64,000 nt of DNA from Chryseobacterium daecheongense (GTDB lineage: Bacteria > Bacteroidota > Bacteroidia > Flavobacteriales > Weeksellaceae). Positions 17,850 to 25,492 of the stretch are shown here, one piece after another. The position numbers and the translations under genes are program-made. The DNA lies in assembly GCA_027920525.1 (NCBI GenBank), contig CP115858.1, positions 2,046,001 through 2,110,000 on the forward strand. The letters run 5' to 3'. The notes under the pieces are model-generated. The model ran no database searches, was not told the DNA's origin, and was given only the letters and a program-made list of their open reading frames with translations. The first letter of the stretch is position 1; every line of letters starts with the position of its first letter.

Positions 17850-18500
17850 ATGAGACATCTAATTATTTACGCACATTATAACGAAAACAGTTTAAACCAC
17901 CATCTGTTAGAAACTGTTGTTGAAAGCCTGACTTCCCAAAATCATGAAGTTATTGTAAGAGATCTTTATGCAATTAACTTTGATCCTGTGTTTTCTTTAA
18001 AAGATATACAGGAACAGAGAATGGGAATTCTTGCCGATGATATCAAATATGAGCAGGAGTTCATCACATGGGCAGAGCATATTACCTTCATCTATCCTAT
18101 CTGGTGGACCGGAATGCCGGCTATTATGAAAGGATATATCGACAGGGTTTTCAGCTATGGTTACGCTTACCGTTATGACCAGGGCATTCAAAAGGGTTTA
18201 TTGGCAGGAAAACAGGCCGTAATTATCAATACGCATGGTAAATCACATGCAGAATATGAACAAATCGGAATGGATAAAGCACTTTCATTAACTTCCGATA
18301 AAGGTATATTTACATACTGCGGTTTTGAGATCAACCAACATTTTTTCTTCGATAAAGCAGACAGGGTATCTCCTGAACAAGTGGAAATATGGAAAGAGCA
18401 CATTAGAAATACATATTATGAAATCAATGATCGCTTAACGAATGCTAATGAATCTGAAATATTGAACACTCATCCATTGCAAACCCGTCAATCTTCTTAA
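17850..18500 (+). CDS. NAD(P)H-dependent quinone oxidoreductase (KefF/MdaB-type flavodoxin fold)
   Basis: The protein has 216 residues. The flavin-binding region opens LIIYAHYNENSLNHHLLE. The second motif is HITFIYPIWWTGMPAIMKGYIDRVFSYGYAY, where WW and the MP turn are typical of the Flavodoxin_2 family. The third motif is AVIINTHGKS. These soluble FMN/FAD enzymes reduce quinones by two electrons. The ATG at 17850 is chosen over one at 17799 because it follows the -7 box and begins at the first beta strand. It may be regulated by the AraC gene just upstream. Confidence 0.87.
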   Translation: MRHLIIYAHYNENSLNHHLLETVVESLTSQNHEVIVRDLYAINFDPVFSLKDIQEQRMGILADDIKYEQEFITWAEHITFIYPIWWTGMPAIMKGYIDRVFSYGYAYRYDQGIQKGLLAGKQAVIINTHGKSHAEYEQIGMDKALSLTSDKGIFTYCGFEINQHFFFDKADRVSPEQVEIWKEHIRNTYYEINDRLTNANESEILNTHPLQTRQSS

Positions 18501-18553
18501 AGAAAATAATCAGCCAGTTTCCTGATTGAATTCTTACAATAGAAAAAACTTTC

Positions 18554-18561
18554 TATCTTTG
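18554..18561 (+). promoter_or_regulatory. -7 box of the tyrS leader transcript
   Basis: TATCTTTG matches TAnnTTTG, 8 nt before the leader-peptide ATG. A TTG at 18526-18528 lies 25 nt upstream, which is longer than the usual spacing, so the -33 element is uncertain. Confidence 0.6.
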
Positions 18562-18569
18562 CTGTTCAT

Positions 18570-18668
18570 ATGAAACATTTAAACAGCATATTACGTCTTC
18601 CTTTCTTTAATAAGTATTATTACCCGATGTACTGTTCGGGAAGACTGTCTATGTGTATAATTCAATAA
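18570..18668 (+). CDS. Tyrosine-rich leader peptide of tyrS
   Basis: A 32-codon ORF carries the core PFFNKYYYPMYC: three consecutive Tyr codons (18615-18623), two Phe before them and a fourth Tyr after. It starts just downstream of a -7 box and ends 72 nt before tyrS. Its Tyr codons sit directly before three RNA pairing segments and an intrinsic terminator. The arrangement matches ribosome-mediated attenuation: a ribosome waiting for Tyr-tRNA would stop on these codons. The role is inferred from layout and not demonstrated. Confidence 0.75.
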   Translation: MKHLNSILRLPFFNKYYYPMYCSGRLSMCIIQ

Positions 18669-18720
18669 CAAAATATTAATTAATTATATAGAGCCCGAAC
18701 ATTATAGTTCGGGCTTTTTT
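18623..18720 (+). promoter_or_regulatory. Transcription attenuator of tyrS (anti-antiterminator, antiterminator, terminator)
   Basis: Segment 1, cccga (18623-18627), pairs with tcggg inside segment 2 (18636-18640). Segment 2, tgttcggg (18633-18640), pairs with all 8 bases of segment 3, cccgaaca (18694-18701). Segment 3 also forms the terminator gcccgaac (18693-18700) with gttcgggc (18707-18714), followed by T6. A ribosome stalled on the Tyr codons covers segment 1, frees segment 2 and favours the 2:3 antiterminator. A ribosome that reaches the stop codon lets 1:2 reform and the 3:4 terminator form. Confidence 0.8.
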
Positions 18721-18740
18721 AATGCAAAATTTTAAAAGAA

Positions 18741-19940
18741 ATGATTCATTTATTACAAGAAAATGTGGAAATTATTTTACCACAAAACGGTCTGGAAAAA
18801 AAATTACAACAGGCTAAAGACGAAAACAGGAAACTAAACATCAAACTGGGATTCGATCCTACTGCTCCGGACCTGCATCTCGGACACGCTGTTGTTCTAA
18901 AAAAACTCAGACAATTTCAGGATCTGGGACACCGGATTATTATTGTTGTCGGAAGTTTTACAGCAAGAATTGGGGATCCTACAGGAAAAAACAAAGCACG
19001 AAAACCGCTAAGCACCAAAGATGTTAATGACAATGCCCAAACTTATATCGATCAGCTATCTAAAATAATTGATATTAAAAAAACAAAAATTGTTTTTAAT
19101 TCCGATTGGTTGGATCATTTGAACTTTTCTGAAGCGATCGGATTGCTTTCAAAAGTAACTGTAGCCCAGTTAATGCACAGAAACGACTTCAATAAAAGAT
19201 TTTCGGAAAATACACCTATTGCGATGCATGAACTTGTATACCCTATTTTACAAGGATTTGATTCCGTAAAGATTGAATGTGATATCGAAATGGGAGGAAC
19301 TGACCAGCTTTTCAACTGCACAATGGGTAGACAATTACAGGAAGTGTATGGGCTTTCACCACAGATTGTGATGTGCCTGCCTTTATTAAAAGGACTTGAT
19401 GGAAAAGAAAAAATGAGCAAATCACTACATAATACCATTGGCCTGACAGATGAACCCAATGAGATGTTTGGAAAAACAATGTCTATTCCTGATTCTTTAA
19501 TCGAAGAGTTTATGAATCTCACCACAGACTTTTCGGCTGTTGAAAAACAGAATTTGAAATCGAGGATGGAAAACGGAGAAAATCCCATGAATATTAAAAA
19601 GTTACTTGCTAAAAATATTATTACTCAATACCATGACGAGTCTTCAGCAAAAAGAGCAGAAGATTTTTTTGCTAATCAGGTTCAAAATAAAAACTTTGAA
19701 GAAAAGACATTCAAACCTGTTGGTATTGATTCCCTGCATCTCTCGGAAAATTATGTCCTTCTTACAGATTTGTGTCACCAGCTTAAGAGTGATCTGAGTA
19801 AATCAGCTATAAGGAGATTGATTGAAAATGGAGGAGTACAGATTAATCAGGAGAAAATAACAGATATCGATCGAAGAATTGAATTGAAAGGAGGCACCAA
19901 AATCAAAATCGGAAAAAGATTTTTTTTCGAACTTTTTTAA
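18741..19940 (+). CDS. tyrS: Tyrosyl-tRNA synthetase
   Basis: This 399-residue class I synthetase charges tRNA(Tyr). The HIGH motif appears as HLGH in FDPTAPDLHLGHAVVLKKL. The KMSKS loop is seen in DGKEKMSKSLHN. The Tyr-binding region has MGGTDQLFNCTMGRQLQ, and a C-terminal S4 RNA-binding domain ends the protein (SKSAIRRLIENGGVQINQ). The PTAPDLHLGH form and the length resemble the TyrZ subclass rather than the E. coli TyrS type, so this may be a second, regulated TyrRS. That subclass call is inference. Expression is probably set by the upstream Tyr leader and attenuator. A GNAT gene follows. Confidence 0.95.
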   Translation: MIHLLQENVEIILPQNGLEKKLQQAKDENRKLNIKLGFDPTAPDLHLGHAVVLKKLRQFQDLGHRIIIVVGSFTARIGDPTGKNKARKPLSTKDVNDNAQTYIDQLSKIIDIKKTKIVFNSDWLDHLNFSEAIGLLSKVTVAQLMHRNDFNKRFSENTPIAMHELVYPILQGFDSVKIECDIEMGGTDQLFNCTMGRQLQEVYGLSPQIVMCLPLLKGLDGKEKMSKSLHNTIGLTDEPNEMFGKTMSIPDSLIEEFMNLTTDFSAVEKQNLKSRMENGENPMNIKKLLAKNIITQYHDESSAKRAEDFFANQVQNKNFEEKTFKPVGIDSLHLSENYVLLTDLCHQLKSDLSKSAIRRLIENGGVQINQEKITDIDRRIELKGGTKIKIGKRFFFELF

Positions 19941-19986
19941 ATCTTAAATTCAATATATTCGTGGTATTGAAAAGGCTGAATATACT

Positions 19987-20424
19987 ATGAACTTTGCATT
20001 GAAATACAGGAAAGCTAAGGAAAGCGATATTGAATTCCTGCTCGATCTGAGAATGAAAACGATGACTGAGCATTATGCCACTTCGAATCTGCCAACCACA
20101 AAAGAATATGCTCTTCAAAGGATCCTTTACCAATTTGAAAATGCTCATATCATCATTTTAAATGATAACCCAATGGGATTGTTAAAAATAAACAGAACTG
20201 CAGATAATATAGATATTTTACAACTTCAGATTCATCCTGACCAACAAGGTCTGGGTATTGGAAAATCTATTTTGGAAAAAATTATCCGTGAATCGGTTTC
20301 GGATCAGAAATCAGTTTCCCTTAGTGTTTTAAAAACTAATCGGGCACAGAAACTTTATTCCAGCTTAGGTTTTAAAATCATCGATGAAGATGATCATTCT
20401 TATAATATGAAATTTTTTAATTAA
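19987..20424 (+). CDS. GNAT family N-acetyltransferase
   Basis: The protein has 145 residues. The acetyl-CoA-binding motif A is seen as LQLQIHPDQQGLGIGKSILEKII, which contains the Q/R-x-x-G-x-G/A loop, followed by SVLKTNRAQKLYSSLGFKII, the usual motif B end. The acceptor substrate is unknown. It sits 46 nt after tyrS and before a shared terminator, so it may be cotranscribed with tyrS. Confidence 0.9.
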   Translation: MNFALKYRKAKESDIEFLLDLRMKTMTEHYATSNLPTTKEYALQRILYQFENAHIIILNDNPMGLLKINRTADNIDILQLQIHPDQQGLGIGKSILEKIIRESVSDQKSVSLSVLKTNRAQKLYSSLGFKIIDEDDHSYNMKFFN

Positions 20425-20452
20425 AAAAAGTATGCTTTTCAGCATACTTTTT
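20425..20452. terminator. Bidirectional terminator between the GNAT and TerD genes
   Basis: Arms aaaaagtatgc (20425-20435) and gcatacttttt (20442-20452) pair perfectly. T runs on both strands serve the convergent genes. Confidence 0.85.
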
Positions 20453-21119
20453 ATTTATACGTATAAGGCACCAGAACATCTATAAAATTATCCGTACTGT
20501 AAGGATCTCCTATTGCCCTGAATTTCCAGTCTCCATGATGGCGATATGCTTCAGCAAAAACCATCGAGCACATGCCATTCATACTGCTATCTCCGGAAAG
20601 ACTATATTTTGTAATTTCTTTTCCTCTTGCATCAACCGCTCTGATAAAAGCATTATCAATCATTCCGAAATGCTGTCTGTTGGTCCTTCCCTGATATATA
20701 GACACGACAAAAATTATCTTTTGATAACGTTCGTTTAATTGATCCAGCTTCACTATAATCTGTTCATCATCTCCATCGCCTTCCCCTGTTCTATTATCAC
20801 CCGTCAACCAGATGTGACCTGAAGGATGACGCATCGAATTAAAGTAAATAACATCACTTTCATAAAGCACAACCTGTTTTCCATTATGCCCATGAAGAGT
20901 TCTTCCCATATCAGCAACTTTCCCGTTTTTATCCAGAAGAAAAGCAACAGCATCGAGATCATATTCGGGTTCATTGCTGAATAACCTCCCAAAGAAACCT
21001 CCCTGCTTGCGAACGTCCCAACCCAATCCGATAGTGACCTGAGAAAGATCATAAACGCTTTCACCAAGATTGTTTTTCCTGAGATCTATCGTTTGGCCTT
21101 TTTGTAAATTAATTGCCAT
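20451..21119 (-). CDS. TerD family protein, longer copy
   Basis: This 222-residue protein opens MAINLQKGQTIDLRKN and shows VTIGLGWDV, the acidic strand YDLDAVAFLLDKNGKVAD and the loop DNRTGEGDGDDEQIIVKLDQL, whose Asp-rich segment is the calcium-binding site of TerD/TerE proteins. It has an insertion after GWD (RKQGGFFGRLFSNEP). TerD proteins act in tellurite, phage and stress responses, but the biochemical activity is not settled. It lies 2 nt after its paralogue, so both are in one operon. Confidence 0.9.
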   Translation of the reverse strand: MAINLQKGQTIDLRKNNLGESVYDLSQVTIGLGWDVRKQGGFFGRLFSNEPEYDLDAVAFLLDKNGKVADMGRTLHGHNGKQVVLYESDVIYFNSMRHPSGHIWLTGDNRTGEGDGDDEQIIVKLDQLNERYQKIIFVVSIYQGRTNRQHFGMIDNAFIRAVDARGKEITKYSLSGDSSMNGMCSMVFAEAYRHHGDWKFRAIGDPYSTDNFIDVLVPYTYK

Positions 21120-21121
21120 TG

Positions 21122-21697
21122 TTATTTAATGATTTGCCCTTTATAATATTTTTCAAGGAAGAAAGAAAGGTCTGCCCTGTAACCAATTCCGGAAGCCTCA
21201 AATTTCCAGCTTCCATTCCTCTTGTATAACCTGCCGAACTCGATTCCCGTTTCTATAGAAAAATCCTCATCCAGTTCATATTTGGCGATTTCCTGGTTGC
21301 TATTATTATCAATGATCCTGATATATGAATTTCTTACCTGACCAAAATTTTGTTTTCTTCTTTCAAAATCTTCGATGGTAACCACAAAGAGTATTTCTTC
21401 TACTCTTCCATCAACTTTTTCCAAATCGATAATAATAGATTCATCATCATCCCCGTCACTGTTCTTTCCACTCGGATCATCACCTGTATGAGTCAATGCG
21501 CCATCCGGAGAGCTTAGATTGTTATAAAAAACAAAATAATCTTCACTTACAAGTTTTCTTTCCGCATCGATCATAATTGCAGAAGCATCAAGATCAAAAT
21601 CATATCCTCTTCCATCATTAGGATCCCATCCTAGTCCAATCGTTAGTTTTGTTAATCCTATATCTATTCTTTGTCCTTTCTGTAGGTTAATTGCCAT
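21122..21697 (-). CDS. TerD family protein, shorter copy
   Basis: This 191-residue TerD domain has MAINLQKGQRIDIGLTKLTI, GLGWDPNDGRGYDFDLDASA and the Asp-rich loop DPSGKNSDGDDDESIIIDLEKV. It is the first gene of the two-gene terD operon. No terB, terC or vWA partner gene is found in the window, so this is a minimal ter locus or part of one scattered elsewhere. Confidence 0.9.
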   Translation of the reverse strand: MAINLQKGQRIDIGLTKLTIGLGWDPNDGRGYDFDLDASAIMIDAERKLVSEDYFVFYNNLSSPDGALTHTGDDPSGKNSDGDDDESIIIDLEKVDGRVEEILFVVTIEDFERRKQNFGQVRNSYIRIIDNNSNQEIAKYELDEDFSIETGIEFGRLYKRNGSWKFEASGIGYRADLSFFLEKYYKGQIIK

Positions 21698-21756
21698 AAT
21701 AAAATCTTAAATATCTAAGATAAATTTGATTTCCCGAATATCCAAATATTTTAATA

Positions 21757-21784
21757 GAAAAAGCCCGATCTAATTGACCGGGCT
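21757..21784 (-). terminator. Intrinsic terminator of the panD operon
   Basis: On the minus strand arms agcccg and cgggct flank an 11-nt loop and are followed by T5. It lies 23 nt after the stop of the membrane protein gene. Confidence 0.75.
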
Positions 21785-21806
21785 GTATTGTATATCAGAA
21801 TGGATA

Positions 21807-22835
21807 TTAACTTTCAAAATTATTGTGACTGACTCTGCTATTTCTTGCTTTCGCCAGCATTGGAATAGAAATCAATCCCATGACCAGCATAATTACAATT
21901 TGCAGAGGTAAGGAAATAAAAGAATAAGTAAGTCCCATTTCACCTCCTAATTCCGCACTTTTTCCCATGGATATAAATAATGCCATAAATCCGAATTTCA
22001 TAGCCAGGTTGAAGGCTCCGATACCTCCACTGGCAGGAATGATCATTCCCAATGTTCCTACTACAATAATAAAGAAACCGTCAGCAATGGTGAAGTTTGA
22101 AGTTTCCGGAAGTGCAAAACATACAAGATAGGCTGCAAAATAATAGGATATCCAGATTCCCAGCGTATACAAAATAAACTTTCCTTTCTGTTTCAGCCTG
22201 AAAATCGAAGTGATCCCCTGGAAGATTCCATCTATAAAGCCAATAATCTTTCCTAAAAGAGGAATTGTTGCAAGCTTCTTTTTGAGAACAAAAAAAAGTA
22301 TTGTTCCTACTACAAGAATTAAAAGAATGATTAAAATTTTATTTGGGTTGATATCTATTCCTGAGTTTTCGTAAAAAGAAAGAATGGCCTTGTATTTAAA
22401 GATTAAGGTTAATCCCAAGAATCCCAACATACAAATAAGATCAACTACTCTTTCCAAAATAATCGTTCCAAAAGATTTATCTACCGGAACTCCTTCCACT
22501 CCATACAATGCCGTAGCCCTTGCTACTTCTCCACTTCTGGGAATGGTAAGATTCATCAGGTAGCCAAATGAAATAGACCACAATGAATTGGAGTTAGAGA
22601 TCTGATGCCCCATAGGTTCTAATAAAAGATTCCAGCGAACAGCCCGAAACCAGTAGGCTAAAATCCCAAAAACAGAAGCAAATAAAACCCACAGGTAGTT
22701 TGCTTTTGCCAATGATTTCTGAATCACCTTAAAATCAAGTCCCTTTAAAGCAAGCCATAAAAAAAAGCCAGCAAAAGCAAGCGAAATTACGACTGTAATT
22801 ATTGACTTTATGGGATTCGTTTGTTTTTTCTCCAT
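21807..22835 (-). CDS. Lysylphosphatidylglycerol synthase TM-like / UPF0104 membrane protein
   Basis: This 342-residue protein has about eight transmembrane helices. It carries the family blocks SISFGYLMNLTIPRSGEVARATALYGVEGVPVDKS, with downstream TIILERVVDL, and IPASGGIGAFNLAMKFG. These are the flippase-like domain of MprF and related proteins, without the C-terminal aminoacyl transferase. It probably moves a lipid across the inner membrane, and its substrate is unknown. It starts 3 nt after panD, so they are cotranscribed. Confidence 0.87.
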   Translation of the reverse strand: MEKKQTNPIKSIITVVISLAFAGFFLWLALKGLDFKVIQKSLAKANYLWVLFASVFGILAYWFRAVRWNLLLEPMGHQISNSNSLWSISFGYLMNLTIPRSGEVARATALYGVEGVPVDKSFGTIILERVVDLICMLGFLGLTLIFKYKAILSFYENSGIDINPNKILIILLILVVGTILFFVLKKKLATIPLLGKIIGFIDGIFQGITSIFRLKQKGKFILYTLGIWISYYFAAYLVCFALPETSNFTIADGFFIIVVGTLGMIIPASGGIGAFNLAMKFGFMALFISMGKSAELGGEMGLTYSFISLPLQIVIMLVMGLISIPMLAKARNSRVSHNNFES

Positions 22836-22838
22836 GAA

Positions 22839-23189
22839 TCAGGTAAGAAGGTTTGTCTTTTCATCCGGGAAAACGATCTTTGGCTGGAAACTTTTTGCCT
22901 CCTCCGGCGTCATTTGTGCATAAGCTATAATAATGATGATATCATCCTTCTGAACTTTTCTTGCAGCAGGCCCGTTTAAGCATACCTCTCCGGATTTTCT
23001 CTTACCTTTTATAATGTATGTATCGAAACGCTCTCCATTGTTTACGTTTACGATATAAACTCTCTCACCTACCACCAATCCGGCAGCTTCGATAAGATCT
23101 TCGTCAATCGTTATACTCCCGATATAATTAAGGTCTGAGGCAGTAACCCGTACCCTGTGAATCTTTGACTTGAAAACTTCTATTAACAT
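22839..23189 (-). CDS. panD: Aspartate 1-decarboxylase
   Basis: The protein has 116 residues. It converts L-aspartate to beta-alanine for pantothenate and CoA synthesis. The proenzyme cleaves itself at Gly-Ser in [19 protein letters not shown] (Gly24-Ser25), turning the Ser into a pyruvoyl cofactor. The tail block [22 protein letters not shown] is conserved. Length is normal. A TAAATTTG box ends 4 nt before the ATG, so the mRNA may be leaderless. The flippase-like gene follows after 3 nt. Confidence 0.95.
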   Translation of the reverse strand: MLIEVFKSKIHRVRVTASDLNYIGSITIDEDLIEAAGLVVGERVYIVNVNNGERFDTYIIKGKRKSGEVCLNGPAARKVQKDDIIIIIAYAQMTPEEAKSFQPKIVFPDEKTNLLT

Positions 23190-23193
23190 GCTG

Positions 23194-23201
23194 CAAATTT
23201 A
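23194..23201 (-). promoter_or_regulatory. -7 box of panD, leaderless layout
   Basis: On the minus strand TAAATTTG matches TAnnTTTG and is separated from the panD ATG by only 4 nt. Confidence 0.55.
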
Positions 23202-23439
23202 TTAATAAAAATTTATAAATTGAAGTTTATAACCATTTTAAAAGCATCAGATACACAGGTATTTATTTTTTTTTAAATTAAAATATTTGGATTTTACTTA
23301 CTAAATCTACAATCATATCACCAAATACATTAATACTTAATACAAATTCAAGATTTAATAAATACAAAAAATAATATTCCGATTTAGCTAAAGTCAATAC
23401 ACATAAGCATTTGGCATGATTTTAGTAACGGGTAACGTA

Positions 23440-23492
23440 GATTTTTGGTGAAAAACCGAATTATGATATTTTGATGTTTTTTCGCCAAAATC
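23440..23492. repeat. Imperfect long inverted repeat upstream of HU
   Basis: The arm gatttttggtgaaaaa (23440-23455) resembles the reverse complement of ttttttcgccaaaatc (23477-23492) with a few mismatches and a 21-nt loop. It lies 31 nt upstream of the HU -33 element. It could be a protein-binding site or a structured RNA end. Confidence 0.5.
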
Positions 23493-23522
23493 AAAAAAAT
23501 AACACAAAATTTAATAAAAAAA

Positions 23523-23552
23523 TTGCACAATTAGAAAATAGTATTATATTTG
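23523..23552 (+). promoter_or_regulatory. Promoter of the HU gene
   Basis: TTG (23523-23525) and TATATTTG (23545-23552) are separated by 19 nt, a full match to the Bacteroidota vegetative promoter. The HU ATG follows 34 nt later. Confidence 0.8.
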
Positions 23553-23586
23553 CTATAATTACGAACCAACTTTAATATTAAAAATT

Positions 23587-23877
23587 ATGAACAAGTCTGA
23601 ATTAATCGACGCAATCGCAAAAGATGCAGGAATTACAAAAGTTGCAGCAAAGTCTGCTCTTGAATCTTTTATTTCTAACGTAACTACTACTTTAAAGAAA
23701 AAAGACGGAAAAGTTTCTTTAGTAGGATTCGGTACTTTCTCAGTAGCTGAGAGAGCTGCTAGACAAGGTATCAACCCTGCAACTAAAAAACCAATCAAAA
23801 TTGCTGCTAAAAAAGTTGCTAAATTCAAAGCTGGAGCTGATCTATCTACAGCAGTTTCTGGAGCTAAGAAAAAATAA
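23587..23877 (+). CDS. HU family DNA-binding protein
   Basis: This 96-residue histone-like protein opens MNKSELIDAIAKDAGITKV. It has the dimer helices, the VGFGTFSV strand and the DNA arm RAARQGINPATKKPIKIAAKKVAKFKAG. HU bends DNA and compacts the nucleoid. The Lys- and Ala-rich tail ends in KKK. It is monocistronic, with a consensus promoter and a strong terminator, as expected of a highly expressed gene. Confidence 0.95.
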   Translation: MNKSELIDAIAKDAGITKVAAKSALESFISNVTTTLKKKDGKVSLVGFGTFSVAERAARQGINPATKKPIKIAAKKVAKFKAGADLSTAVSGAKKK

Positions 23878-23897
23878 TCATTCAGATTAGAAAATGC

Positions 23898-23926
23898 AAA
23901 CCTCATCTTTTGATGAGGTTTTTTTA
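23898..23926 (+). terminator. Intrinsic terminator of the HU gene
   Basis: Arms aaacctcatc (23898-23907) and gatgaggttt (23912-23921) are joined by a 4-nt loop and lead into a T run. Confidence 0.88.
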
Positions 23927-23950
23927 TGTTTATTCAGTTTGATAAAGGGA

Positions 23951-24592
23951 TTAAGGCGCTAAACGGGAAATTTTCCAGTCGAGACCTTCAAGCTGATAGA
24001 TAATCCTGTCATGTAATCTATTGGGTCTACCCTGCCAGAATTCTATCTCATAAGGTTTTGCGATATAGCCACCCCAATTCTCGGGTCTTGGAACTTCATC
24101 CGTTTCATATTGCTTCTCCAGCTCTTTTAATTTCTCTTCCAGAAACTCCCTGTTGGGAATAATCTGGCTTTGAGGCGACACTACTGCACCCAGCTGGCTG
24201 CCTTTTGGTCTGGAATGAAAATAGCCATCACTCAGATTCTCCGCTACCCGTTCCAAATTGGCTTTTATGATGATCTGCCTTTCAAGTGTTGGCCAGAAAA
24301 AATGGAGACAGGCCTTATGATTTTTTTCAATTGCCTTTCCTTTCTTGCTTGAATAATTGGTGTAAAAAATAAACCCTTCATACGTATATGCCTTTAAAAG
24401 AACCATTCTCGTCCTTGGGCATCCATCTTCCTCTACAGTTGATATAGCCATTGCATTTGCTTCGGAAACATCTGGATTCTCTGACGCTGTAAGAAACCAA
24501 TCCCTGAATTGCTCAATCGGATTTTGTTTTATCTCACTTTCAATAAGTTGGGATTTCTCATAGATTTTTCTCTTATCGTGAAGGTTTTCCAT
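23951..24592 (-). CDS. pdxH: Pyridoxamine 5'-phosphate oxidase
   Basis: This 213-residue FMN enzyme oxidises pyridoxamine or pyridoxine phosphate to pyridoxal 5'-phosphate. It has RMVLLKAYTYEGFIFYTNYSS (FMN site), WPTLERQI, FHSRPKGSQLGAVVSPQS and the C-terminal EFWQGRPNRLHDR with the final RLAP. These are the standard PdxH blocks, and the length is normal. It is divergent from the YqgE gene. Confidence 0.95.
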   Translation of the reverse strand: MENLHDKRKIYEKSQLIESEIKQNPIEQFRDWFLTASENPDVSEANAMAISTVEEDGCPRTRMVLLKAYTYEGFIFYTNYSSKKGKAIEKNHKACLHFFWPTLERQIIIKANLERVAENLSDGYFHSRPKGSQLGAVVSPQSQIIPNREFLEEKLKELEKQYETDEVPRPENWGGYIAKPYEIEFWQGRPNRLHDRIIYQLEGLDWKISRLAP

Positions 24593-24616
24593 AAATATTT
24601 TTTATTAAATTTGAGT

Positions 24617-25165
24617 ATGCATTACTCATACAAAGGTAAAATATTAATTTCCACACCTGATATTTCCGGAGATATTTTTTCCAGATCAGTAGTCCTTATC
24701 GTAGAACACAACGAAAGCGGCGCATTTGGTTTAATATTAAATAAGAAAAACAATCAGGTGAGTGGCAAGTTCAAGAACTTCTTTGATTTTAAAATCGATG
24801 TGTACGATGGTGGACCGGTGGAAAATGATAAGATATTCTTTATTGTAAAAGGCAAGAAAGTAACGGAACTATATACTGATATTGCTGATGGATTTTATCT
24901 GACAGAGGATATTGAAAACATCATTAGCTCCGTTTTAAGTGGAGACCTCCTTATAGATGATGTCAAGATCTTTTCCGGATATTCAGGATGGACAGCCAAT
25001 CAGCTGGATAGTGAGGTTCAAAGAAAAATGTGGACTGTAGTCGATATCTATAATCTGGACTATACATTACCCAATGACCAGACCTTATGGAAAACTATCA
25101 TGCAAAATCTGGGTGGTGAATATCTACTCTGGGCTAATTCCCCGGAAGATATTTCATTGAATTAA
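24617..25165 (+). CDS. YqgE/AlgH family protein (DUF179)
   Basis: This 182-residue protein has the family opening KGKILISTPDISGDIFSRSVVLIVEH, the GAFGLILNK block, YDGGPVEND and the end FSGYSGWTANQLDSEVQRKMW. The biochemical role of the family is unresolved. The ATG at 24617 is chosen because it directly precedes the family N-terminus and lies 3 nt after TAAATTTG. An upstream ATG at 24509 would overlap pdxH heavily. Confidence 0.9.
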   Translation: MHYSYKGKILISTPDISGDIFSRSVVLIVEHNESGAFGLILNKKNNQVSGKFKNFFDFKIDVYDGGPVENDKIFFIVKGKKVTELYTDIADGFYLTEDIENIISSVLSGDLLIDDVKIFSGYSGWTANQLDSEVQRKMWTVVDIYNLDYTLPNDQTLWKTIMQNLGGEYLLWANSPEDISLN

Positions 25166-25274
25166 TTCTACTTATATTGGGAATTAGAGAGAAAATATTA
25201 ACAAATTTTAAGCTTGCTTTAACCAATTTTTAAGAAAGAATTTCCGTTATTTGAATAACCAAAAAGTCGTGAAA

Positions 25275-25364
25275 ATGAAAATCTTAAAACAACTCATTTT
25301 ATTTTTCTTTCCGGAAGTATTTTTAACTCTTAAGCCTATTAAGGTGAAGCGAGGCAATAAATAA
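25275..25364 (+). CDS. Possible 29-residue peptide
   Basis: A short ORF encodes a hydrophobic stretch (LKQLILFFFPEVFLTL) and a basic tail (KVKRGNK). It is the only coding signal seen in the 327 nt between the YqgE gene and the class IV aminotransferase. No promoter match is clear. It is reported as possible only. Confidence 0.3.
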   Translation: MKILKQLILFFFPEVFLTLKPIKVKRGNK

Positions 25365-25440
25365 AAATAATATTGTAAATAAGTCTGCCAGATACATCTC
25401 AGCAGGTTTAAAAAAATACAATTTCTGATATATTCAGAAT

Positions 25441-25485
25441 AAAACCCGGTAAAGGACTTTGGAACTTTTGTTGTTTACCGGGTTT
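25441..25485 (-). terminator. Terminator hairpin after the class IV aminotransferase gene
   Basis: Arms aaacccggtaaa and tttaccgggttt pair over 12 bp around a loop of about 20 nt. It lies 8 nt beyond the stop of the minus-strand gene and is followed on that strand by a short T run. Confidence 0.65.
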
Positions 25486-25492
25486 GTCAATT

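Larger units (their letters stand above)
23190..23586. other. 397-nt AT-rich intergenic region between panD and HU
   Basis: No ORF is supported. It holds the divergent panD -7 box at its left end (23194-23201), a long imperfect inverted repeat (23440-23492) and the HU promoter (23523-23552). The length is unusual for this compact window and suggests more regulation of HU. Confidence 0.6.

Noticed and set aside
18570-18720. T-box riboswitch as the explanation of the tyrS leader
   Set aside because: No T-box sequence or specifier-loop stem was seen. The translated Tyr codons and overlapping 1:2:3:4 pairing fit leader-peptide attenuation better.
19115-19588. 157-residue minus-strand ORF inside tyrS
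   Set aside because: It lies wholly within the well-supported tyrS gene and has no motif. It is an antisense reading frame.
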